52,041 bases of DNA. Source: Chara braunii. Taxonomy: Eukaryota > Streptophyta > Charophyceae > Charales > Characeae. Below, piece after piece: positions 21,537 to 29,782 of the stretch (the stretch's first letter is position 1; every line of letters starts with the position of its first letter). The notes beneath the pieces are model-generated. The model made no database searches. It saw only the letters and a list, made by a program, of their open reading frames with translations, and had not been told where the DNA came from. Made by a program: the position numbers and the translations under genes. The stretch spans positions 101,150 through 153,190 of the forward strand of contig BFEA01000929.1 in the NCBI GenBank assembly GCA_003427395.1, read 5' to 3'.

Positions 21537-21824
21537 AAGTAATAAAGTTGATAAATTATAGATGGAATTCTTACGTACTTGTTCAATCTGTGCTACTTGG
21601 CCGCACTTGTGCTAGGCAACTGAAAAAAAAGGGTTACTTTGAAAATTGCGAGGAAAAGAAACACCAGAGACCGATGGCAGCATTTCGAATCCAGAAAAGA
21701 AAGAAAAACCCCAACTTCCGGGAAACTACGCGGAAGTCACGAAAATGAGTTATAAAAAATTGCACTTGGGGCGACCTCACAATTCAACCCGGGAGTTATC
21801 CTGGAGTTATCCTGGCAGCCCTAT

Positions 21825-21977
21825 GGCCAGATCCCACTGGCAAAGACGATTGGAGGAAATGTCTGAATCTGGACGTGTTTGTGGACAGGTGCGAAAATTT
21901 GTGATTGATCTACTTTTCTGCACCTCTGCGTGGAACACGTCCTGATTCAGACATTTCTTGCAATCCTCTTTGCCAGT
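21825..21977. mobile_element. MITE, group C, copy 2 (right end damaged)
   Basis: GGCCAGATCCCACTGGCAAA on the left and CAATCCTCTTTGCCAGT on the right. The terminal GGGATCTGGCCC is lost on the right side. The interior (GAATCTGGACGTGTT and so on) matches copy 1. Confidence 0.65.
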
Positions 21978-22028
21978 TTCGCTTATCAAAGAATGCAATA
22001 GCAAGATACAGTTTCAAATTGCAGTTCC

Positions 22029-22205
22029 GAAAATGAGTTATAAAAAAATGCTAAAAAAATGCACTTGGGGCCAAGATACAGTTCCAAAAATTTCAGTTCT
22101 GGCAATGTACACAACCCAGCTTTCTGCCCAGGTACGGTGCCCCAAGTGCAATAATTGCGAACCGTCTTGTCTCTTGCCCCCTAGTGCAATTATAACTCGT
22201 TTTTG
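22029..22205. mobile_element. MITE, group F, copy 1
   Basis: The ends AAAATGAGTTATAAAAAAAT and TGCACTTGGGG correspond inverted to CCCCCTAGTGCAATTATAAC and TCGTTTT. The interior AATGTACACAACCCAGCTTT recurs at 23510. A partial left end lies at 21741-21770. Confidence 0.6.
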
Positions 22206-22215
22206 TGACTCTGCT

Positions 22216-22273
22216 GAAGTTACCCCAGCAAAAAAAAAAAAAAAAAAAAAAAAAAGAAGAAGAAGTTACCCCA
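22216..22273 (+). mobile_element. Minimal poly(A) insertion with 12-bp duplication
   Basis: GAAGTTACCCCA is perfect at 22216-22227 and 22262-22273. The 34 bases between are GC, a long A run and AGAAGA. It is the same pattern as at 19728. Confidence 0.6.
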
Positions 22274-22288
22274 ACAACTTATCTCCTA

Positions 22289-22445
22289 GGGCGAGGTCCC
22301 ACTAGCAGAGAGGATCGGATAATCTGGACGAGGATATGGAGATGTGCAGGAAATCGAAAGTGAACTGCTTTTCAGCATCTCTGTGTAAAACACATCCAGA
22401 TTCAGGAGCTCGATCCTATCCTCTTTGCTACTGGGACCTCGGCCC
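22289..22445. mobile_element. MITE, group C, copy 3
   Basis: Arms GGGCGAGGTCCCACTAGCAG and its complement on the right, flanked by CTA and TAC. The interior is inverted relative to copy 1 (the GCATCTCTGTGTAAAACAC side lies to the right). Confidence 0.7.
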
Positions 22446-22651
22446 TACACCGCGATAGGATGAGGATCATAAAACCGTAATAATAATTATAAAAACAAAA
22501 TAGTGAACATGGCAAGTGAAATAATCAGTTTATTGCAGAGATGACACACGAGGAGAGATGAACCTTTGGATGAGGTCCGAAGAGGGCTCCCGACCCATCT
22601 AGCAGGCACCCATAGAGTGCGGACGAGACCCTTGGCAGGCGCCTACGCCGG

Positions 22652-22654
<3 letters not shown>

Positions 22655-22709
<55 letters not shown>
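22655..22709. repeat. (GA)n microsatellite
   Basis: About 27 GA units, nearly uninterrupted. Confidence 0.95.
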
Positions 22710-22716
<7 letters not shown>

Positions 22717-22807
22717 TTTCTAGACTATTAACAAAGGGCGTACTCACAATAACAATTACCTTAAAACGTATCTGACCGCAATTCCGTCCAGGAGTAAGTA
22801 AAAGGTC

Positions 22808-22920
22808 GTACGGTCTTCAGCCGAATAGAACGCCCGGTCATTATCGCTGCATCTGGACTGAAAACTTCCCCAAATACAGCTATAATGACCGGGCGTTATA
22901 TTCGGGTGAAGACGGTAGTG
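22808..22920. mobile_element. MITE, group A, copy 3
   Basis: The right arm ends TTCGGGTGAAGACGGTAGTG and its inverted partner lies at the left with a few changes. The spacer CTGGACTGAAAACTTCCCC matches the other two copies. The fuller terminus CACTACCGTCTTCACCCG is best seen here. Confidence 0.7.
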
Positions 22921-22949
22921 TGAGTTTTTGCCCGAAGTATTCCGAAATC

Positions 22950-23144
22950 ACCAGTACCTTTCCCGCCTGGGAAAATAGGGGCCTCGGGTAGGCATCCGAC
23001 CTTTCCAGAGGCCGAAACGACATGACGGCCGCCGCTCGGATTTATCAAAGGCAGACTTCGTCGGACCCGACCTCCGAAGATTCAGTCGTTTGGGAAAACT
23101 GCCAGTTTTCCCTATTTTCCCACGCGGGAAAGGTACTAGTGCGT
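22950..23144. mobile_element. MITE, group B (single copy seen)
   Basis: AGTACCTTTCCCGCCTGGGA with AAATAGGG on the left is mirrored by CCCTATTTTCCCACGCGGGA with AAGGTACT on the right, about 30-bp arms around a 130-bp interior. A tRNA A-box-like GCGTAGCTCAGTTGGTACAC follows directly. Confidence 0.65.
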
Positions 23145-23164
23145 AGCTCAGTTGGTACACCCCT

Positions 23165-23341
23165 GGGCAGAGGTCCCACTAGCAACAAGGATGGGATTGA
23201 ATGCCTGAATCTGGATATGTTCTAGGCAAAGATGCAGAAAAGCAGTTCAATCTCGATTTCCTGTACCTGTGCACAAACACGTCCAGATTCAGGCATTCAA
23301 TCCCGAACTATTTTCCTCGTGGCTAGTGGGACCACGTTCCC
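23165..23341. mobile_element. MITE, group C, copy 4
   Basis: GGGCAGAGGTCCCACTAGCA on the left and GGCTAGTGGGACCACGTTCC on the right. The interior has inverted GAATGCCTGAATCTGG/CCAGATTCAGGCATTC arms, so the foldback is long. Confidence 0.65.
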
Positions 23342-23447
23342 GAACTGTTGAAATACAGACTCAAGCTCGAATCCAGAACGCCTTCAGACAAAGGAAAAAA
23401 AAAAAATAAAAAAAAAATAAAGAAATGGAAACTACGCGGGAGTAATG

Positions 23448-23580
23448 AAAGTGAGTTTTAATTGTGCACTACATGGGCCAAGATACAGTTTGGAATTGCA
23501 GTGCGGGCAATGTATACAACCCAGCTTTCTGGCCAGGTACGGTGCCCGAAAGGGCCGAAATGCAATTGCAAGCTGTATCT
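23448..23580. repeat. Group F-like repeat, copy 2
   Basis: AAGATACAGTTTGGAATTGC, AATGTATACAACCCAGCTTT and CTGGCCAGGTACGGTGCCC match the group F copy at 22029. The upstream GGAAACTACGCGGGAGT also occurs at about 21721, showing that the family unit extends to the left. Confidence 0.55.
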
Positions 23581-23589
23581 CGCAAAATA

Positions 23590-23668
23590 GCTCCGACTAT
23601 TCCCGGCTTCGATTTACATAAAAAGTTCAATTTCCTTCAAAAAAAAAAAAAAAAAAAAAGGCTCCGAC
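23590..23668 (+). mobile_element. Short poly(A)-tailed insertion with 8-bp duplication
   Basis: GCTCCGAC at 23590-23597 and 23661-23668 encloses about 41 unique bases plus A21. It fits a severely 5'-truncated retroposon. Confidence 0.5.
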
Positions 23669-24056
23669 CTAAGCCCCCGTTTAGGGGTTTAGCTCTGGTT
23701 GTCTGTGTTAGTGGTGGGGTGCGACGAGATGTTAGTGGTGCGACAAGCTGGATCTGGAACCCACTTCTGACATTATGCAATCAGTCGGGTTGACAGGATC
23801 GGTGTGAGTGAAGATTGAGAATGAATAAATAATAAATAATAAGAGTAATAACAATCGGAGAATTAGTTAAAAAAAAAGGATCGGTGTGATTGAGGCTGCC
23901 ACGATTAGCAAATTCTGATAAATGAAAAAATAAGGAAAAAAAACAAATTAACAACAACAGAAAAATAAAAAAACCACGTTTTTGCATAGGAATGTTGCTC
24001 AGCAAAGTAACCCTCTCGTCGTCGTAATCGTCATCGTAATAACCCTCTCGTTGACA

Positions 24057-24206
24057 AAGGGCCTTCACTCCACTACACAACAATCAAAATGCATTTGGAC
24101 GCTATCGGGACCAGGTGCATTCGAACGTGTGAAACATTTTGAATGTATGGGGATAAGTTTGAGATCCAGATACGCATAGATTGTTGTGCAGTGGAGCGAG
24201 GCCCTT
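24057..24206. mobile_element. Foldback MITE, group E-related
   Basis: AAGGGCCTTCACTCCACTAC with ACAACAATC pairs with GATTGTTGTGCAGTGGAGCG and AGGCCCTT at the other end, arms of about 28 bp. The termini resemble GGGCCTCGCTCCACTACTC of the other group E elements, but the interior is different. Confidence 0.65.
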
Positions 24207-24579
24207 AATACTGCGGTAGCAAAGCGTAGACGGGCACTCACAAAAACAGCCACAAAAATTTTGTATCTCTGGTCGGGATTCGTTCATAGACAAATTCCAT
24301 TAAGAAAAAAAAGAAGGGACGGGATCTTTTAAAAAAAGGCATTGAAAAAAAAAAAAGGCATCCAATTGAGGCGGTCACTAAATTCTATTTAAAAAAAATA
24401 AAATTAAAAAATACCTGATTCTCAGTGGGCATCTATTGAGGCCATCATTAAGCCACAGTATCTCCATACCTTTGGTCGCGATTCCTGTAATCTAATTTTA
24501 AAAAAGGGAAAAAAAAAGGGAAAAAAAGGGAAAAAAAAGGGGAAAAAAAGGCTCCACAAAAGCTAATTAACAAAAAGGG

Positions 24580-24629
<50 letters not shown>

Positions 24630-24721
24630 CAACACCACCACCGCGCCGAACACGTCCACCTCCAACCCCCTCTCCCCCCCCCCCCCCTCCTCCCCTCTTC
24701 CTCCCCCCTTCCTCCCGCCAT
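24580..24721. repeat. A48 run and C/T-rich tract
   Basis: Forty-eight A (24580-24627) are followed by a short spacer and a pyrimidine-rich tract with a long C run up to the LTR start. The A run may be an old retroposon tail. It is low complexity, and the G-rich open frame opposite is not a gene. Confidence 0.8.
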
Positions 24722-25248
24722 TGCGGGGCCCTCATGTGCTGAAGATTACTAGGCTCTCTCCAGTAAGATTTGAGAGCACCCCTCTTGTATCTGAGAGTCT
24801 CAAACTTCCTTCTTCTATCCTTCTTACTCTAAGTCTGGTTCTGATCTGAGGGGAAGGCGGCAGGCGGGATTGCAACCCGTAGGACCGCAGCAAGACTCTG
24901 TGGGGAGTCTGCCCACCGATTGCGGGAGCTCTGCCGGAGCCTAGGCGAGGCTCTGGAGGCAGGGAATTGACAGGTAAACCATTGCTTTCCCTCTATACAC
25001 CCGAGCTATAACCCCTATTTGTATTTCCCATTGCACCTCTGGTTGAATATATGGTGTATAGCCTTATCTTATGTTTGGTTTGACTTTCAGGACACTGAAT
25101 CAGGGTAAATAAAGAAATGTTGTGAAGTTTCAGTTTACATTTTTTTTGACTGTGTGAACTCAGACTGTTAAAAGGGAACTGCATCTGGGGGAAAGGCAGG
25201 ATGGGGGTTTGTTTTGCTTGAGGGTTGGCTGGGTCATTAAGGCTCGTT

Positions 25249-26180
25249 GGTCCCCATAAGTTTGGGGAGACCCGGTGCTTTGTTTCTTTTGGTTTTGCTT
25301 GGAGAAGTCAGACCCTTCTATAAGTTTAGGGGGTCTGATTACTCTGGAGGCTTGGATGTTCCCAAAAGTTTGGGGAGACCTAGTGAAGTGGTCTGCATGG
25401 AGGGTCAGGCTGTTCTATAAGTTTAGGTGGCCTGGCTGCTCTGACTTGTGAGGGGTTTGATTGTGCTTGATTTTCAGGGACTCACGACGCTCAATAAGTT
25501 TTGGTGCCTTGAGTTGCCTTGTTTTTCTTGGGTTTTCCTAAGTTTCTTTTGTTTCTGAACGAGGAGGCCGAGCTGTTCTGTAATTTCAGGTGGCTCAGTC
25601 CTTTCCTGCTCTCTATTCTGAATAAATAATCTTGGCAAAGAGGCAGACCCTTCTGTAAGTTTAGGGGGTTTGACTCGATGTCACACACATGATGGCTAAG
25701 ATAGAAACGAATCTGACAGAGAGTTAGACCCTTCTGTAAGTCTAGGGGGTCTGGCTCAAAGCCTCGCACATGCTGGAACCCAATGGTTAAAACTTGACTA
25801 TACTTTATTACTATTCTATCTAAGAACGAGCTCATCATACTTTTCTATAATTTTAGGTGGTCTGATTATAGCCGTACCACAACCCGAAGAGAGTACAATT
25901 AAGAATAAAAATTGTGGTAAACTGGGGCAAGCTGAACTTGAGTAGTTCAGTCATATGCAGCCTTAAAAGATAAAAGGGGAAGACATATATATATAACTTG
26001 GATACTTTAAATAATTCAGGGGGACTAGAGTGGTCTAGTCATGTGCCCAAAGAAGAAAAAAGCAGTTGTGCCTTTTGTTTGTGTATATTTGGCCAAGTGA
26101 GAACACTCTAAAAGTTTAGGTATTCTGACTCTAGGCCTGACTAAGTTGGGTGCGCTCTGTAAGTTCAGGCGGCCAGACCT
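25249..26180 (+). repeat. Array of hairpin modules with a constant loop
   Basis: At least ten short modules share a loop close to TTCTATAAGTTTAGG but have different self-complementary arms. Examples are TCAGACCC/GGGTCTGA (25308-25338), GGTCCCC/GGGGAGACC (25249-25272), CAGGC/GCCTG (25406-25434), ACTCA/TGAGT (25480-25514) and AGACCC/GGGTCT (25725). Spacing is about 40-130 bp. The same modules occur in the second LTR. Confidence 0.75.
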
Positions 26181-26516
26181 TTGCCTTATGTAAGATGGGT
26201 ACAAAGGGTTAAATCATTGAGAGGTCATGAACTATTGTTTGTTCAGGTTGACTAGGGGCTGGTGAGAGTACTTACCTTTGTGGTATGACTTGCATGTGAC
26301 TGAGTGACGCCACTACTTAGTCTGAGTTTCAGGTTGATAGATAGTTGCTTTAGTTGCTCGCCACGTGCTAGAGCCATAGGAGTTACTGTCAATACCTGCA
26401 TTTTCTGTAGCAATTTTTTTTATACTTAGATCAATTCCTGCATTTTATGAGATTTTTTCTTACACTTGGCTTTGGATAAATCTTGGCAAGCTACTTTCTC
26501 TACGGGAAGCGCTACC

Positions 26517-27135
26517 GAAATTTCTACAAATCCAAGGAGTTAGTTGAATTTTGACTTGTCAAAAATTCAACTTTGTCTTTTCTCATATCTGACCTAGTTA
26601 AAATCTGGGAAATCCCCTTTTCTAAAGGGAGTGGTGCCCAAATTTTTGCTAATTCAGGAAGTTTGACAAAATTGAACTTGGAGAAGCCAAAGTTGTTTTC
26701 CAATTCTGAACTTAGCCTTGTATAAATTTAGGAATAACACTTTTCTAGAGGGTGTGTTGCCGAAATTTCTACAAAACCAAGGAGTTAGTTGAATCTTGTC
26801 TAAGTTGAACTCATATTGCTTTTTGAGTTCATATCTAACTTAGTATAAATATGAGAAGTCTATCTTTCTAAAGGGAGTGCTGCCCCTATTTCTACTATTT
26901 AAGGAGTTAGACTAAATTTAACTTTCCAGAGTTAGAAATTATTTCTGCTTTTATATCTGACTTAGTATAAATCAGGAAAGCCTTCCTTTCTAAAGGAAAT
27001 GCTGCCCAAAATTTCTGTTATTTCAGAAAGTTAGACATAATTTTGACTTTCTGGAGCTAAAATTTATTTCTGCCTTCATAGCTGGGCTTATATAAATTTT
27101 GGAAAGACACTTTCACTACGGGAAGCGGTGCCGAA
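26517..27135 (+). repeat. Five about 120-bp tandem repeats in the LTR
   Basis: Units begin near 26517, 26638, 26761, 26885 and 27005, each starting with a CCGAAATTTCTAC-like motif and containing TATAAAT and a CCTTTCTAAAGGGAG-type foldback before the next unit. The units have diverged from one another but are collinear in all three LTR copies. Confidence 0.85.
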
Positions 27136-28148
27136 ATTTTCTTAGTTTAAAGGAGATCGATTATATTTTGACAGGTGACGATTTTGATAAGTCTCCTCTG
27201 ACTGAAGGAAGATTTTGCCATATTGCTTACAGGAAGGCTTAGATATAGTTAACTAGGATGATTTGGGTAAGATCAAGATGTGGAGATTGTTCTCCATGGA
27301 CTTATAGGTTTAGCCTGGGGCATTGACCTGTCATGTGTTACAGGCCTTCTTGATCAATTGATTCAAGATCCGGATTGTATTCAGGTTGATCCCTTGAGGA
27401 TCATCATCTGTTATCACTGATAACAAGTCGGTTGCTGATTCGTCGGTCTACGACTCTATTCCAACTCACCCTTCACACTCAACCTAAAAGGCTTTAGCCC
27501 TGGTGATTTCGTTATTTCATTAAGGTTTCACCCGAACTTTTATTGAATGACCATTTAACAAAGGTACCGAGTATTTAATTGAGGTTGGTTGGACATGAGG
27601 TTTGGGGTTTGCATGGCTAAAGCGAGGGGTATGAGTGTTGAAGATGGTTGGGGTTGACTCCTTGTAGTGGATGGGCTGTTGATTTGACTCGTTGATGTAA
27701 TTGCAGGTATGTGCTGTGAATCAGATGTTGGATTTGGTTGTCTGTGATCATATATATGCGTATAATTGTGAAAGACCTCAGTGAGACTGTGAGAAGTGAT
27801 CGTCGCATACTTCCCCCTTTATATATATATATATATATATACATGGGTGTACTTAGGGTGAATGTCTGCATGAGCTAAAGGGCCCTGTGCAAAAGGCATA
27901 CTCAGAAGTTAAGACTGAGAAGCCCAAGGAAGACCCTTCCTTTTTGTTTTGCCTCTTGAGGATTTTCTTAGTCGTACGTTGGTCCTGGGTCGGGATTCAA
28001 GGTCCTTGTCGAGGACATCCCAAGCCCTAGGCTCTGCAGGGGAGGGATTTTCCCTCGCGCAGAACCTATTTGCTTTGCTCATCAAGGCACCCTACCCTGA
28101 GGGCAGAAGCGCCGCGAGGGTCAAACGGCGTGTCCTTCAGCCGTTGAA

Positions 28149-28175
28149 TATCGTGTGGGGTAGCCCCTCACGATA
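28149..28175 (+). other. Conserved strong hairpin in the LTR
   Basis: Twelve-base arms TATCGTGTGGGG and CCCCTCACGATA with one mismatch close over three bases. The hairpin is kept in the second LTR (48027-48053) and in the minus-strand LTR (12206-12232), where the bases differ slightly but pairing holds. Confidence 0.7.
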
Positions 28176-29464
28176 TATTCCTTCAGCCATTCAATATTGC
28201 GAGGCCGGAGCCGCGATTAGCACATAGGGTTGGCATTGTTGGTTGGTATGAGATAAGCCCGCAGCTGCGTGGCCTTATATCAAAATCCTGTGCGCGACAT
28301 TCCGTCGCCCTAGTAGTCTGTAAAAGTTATGGGATCAAAAGGGACCGGCACATACGAACGAATGTTCGGGACTACTATAGGCCGCCGAGACCGCGCGAAA
28401 AAGGGGAGGGTACCCCAAGGCTATGATTTTATTTGCTAGGCAGGGGAACCGTCGACTTATTCCTTATCCTTTGCTTTTTAGAGATTTTTTATGGTTGGAC
28501 GTTGTAGTCCGTGGCAGCCGTCAAAGTCAAACCCCTTGACTTTCGCCCAGGCCCAGAGAGGACTTACCCCTAGGGCGACGAGAGACGACTACCACCACAG
28601 GTATAAAACCTGTGTACCACCCACTCCGCATAAGGATACAGAAGAGGGTGTGTGGTCTTTAACCACGCATTGTGGTTGTCCAACTTCGAGCGATTAACCC
28701 TCAAGGCGCGTGTCAGCCGACACTTGAGTGTCGAATGTGACCCTCGAGATGAACGAGGACCGCATAAGTATGGGTACCACATGGTACGCCATCATTGCAA
28801 TCGCTTGTGAGCGTTTGCATTATGAGTCAATATGAGTTTGGCCCTACGTCCGATCAGTTTTATATCAAGTCCCGCACGCGATGCTTATCCGATTTCCGCA
28901 TCAGAGAATTATGGGTTGGCTACCGAGGGGCTAGGAGCGTTGTCGCGTTGATTGCGTTATGTCATTTCGTGTGTGTGTGTGTGTTATTGTCTTGTGATTG
29001 TTAGAGTGGTGTGCGCGTGGTAAGTGGGATGCGTCCTAGTCGTTCGACGACAAGCCGTGCTTGGGACTTCAGCCCCCCCATGATGCCGGTTCTTGTGCGG
29101 GTCCGATAAAGGCGCATTACCGCACGTACCCCCTATGCTACAGCGAACGAGAAACGCCCTCGGCTGGTCCACCTCTGCGACTGCAACTGATCAACTCTCG
29201 TACTGTGGACTGGTAGCTCGGCGGGGATACGTCCACCGAAGGGAGGTGACAGCTCCCGTAAGGTGTAGGTAAGTCGTGCCTCCCGTAGGCCCTATCCTGT
29301 CGTAGGGGCTCGCGAGAAGTATGGATGGCGCACTTGGCCGGAGCGGCTTAAGAAAGCTCCACATATATTATTTGCGACGAAGGATTTATACCAACTCCTG
29401 CGTGACGCGGCCAGGAGGGTCCCGCGCTGCCCTGGTGCGGTGTCGGACCGATGCGCACGACAGG

Positions 29465-29483
29465 TGACGCCGTTGCCGGGGAT
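29465..29483 (+). promoter_or_regulatory. Primer-binding site, tRNA-Asp type
   Basis: TGACGCCGTTGCCGGGGAT lies two bases after the LTR. It matches, with one change, the complement of the 3' end of plant tRNA-Asp (…CCCCGGCAACGGCGCCA, from memory), a primer used by several plant gypsy lineages. The second copy has TGGCGCCGTCGCCGGGGAT. Confidence 0.85.
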
Positions 29484-29782
29484 AATGGAAAGCCTACCGT
29501 TGTCCCTGGTGGAACGACATCCGGGTATGAGAAGTGAATGAAAAAAGGCAAAAAGGAAATGACGAGAAGGTAAGGAAAAATAATGAATGACTAAGTATAA
29601 GTGAGGAAGTTTACCTACCTGAGTTAGGGGAAGTATGAGAGACGATCGTGTTAGCATTGGATAAAGTATGTAGTAAGGGCTAGGTAGGACGGATGAAATA
29701 GACCGGTCAAGGTGTAATGCTGAATAAGGGGGTGTGCTTGTTTTTCTCTTGTGAAGGAGCTTGAAGAGAAAGGTCTGGCAAT

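Larger units (their letters stand above)
24722..29462 (+). repeat. Left LTR, 4.74 kb
   Basis: The 3' boundary is firm: the sequence ends CGCACGACA just before the primer site, and the minus-strand copy stops at the same base. The 5' boundary is placed at the TG where similarity to the second LTR begins. The six bases before it (CCGCCA) also match, so it could lie slightly to the left. Inside, in order, are a GC-richer leader, an array of hairpin modules (25249-26180), about 120-bp tandem repeats (26517-27135), a (TA)n block near 27822-27841 with polymorphic length, a strong hairpin at 28149 and a CGACACTTGAGTGTCG palindrome near 28718. No coding region is present. Confidence 0.85.

Noticed and set aside
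23144-23165. Isolated tRNA A-box-like sequence (also near 41841)
   Set aside because: Only TAGCTCAGTKGGTACACC is tRNA-like. No B box at the right distance.
24448-24735. Minus-strand frame with Gly and Phe runs
   Set aside because: It reads the poly(A) and poly(C) tracts. Not a protein gene.
25249-26180. CRISPR-like array
   Set aside because: Spacing is irregular, only the loop is conserved, and the array sits inside a eukaryotic LTR.
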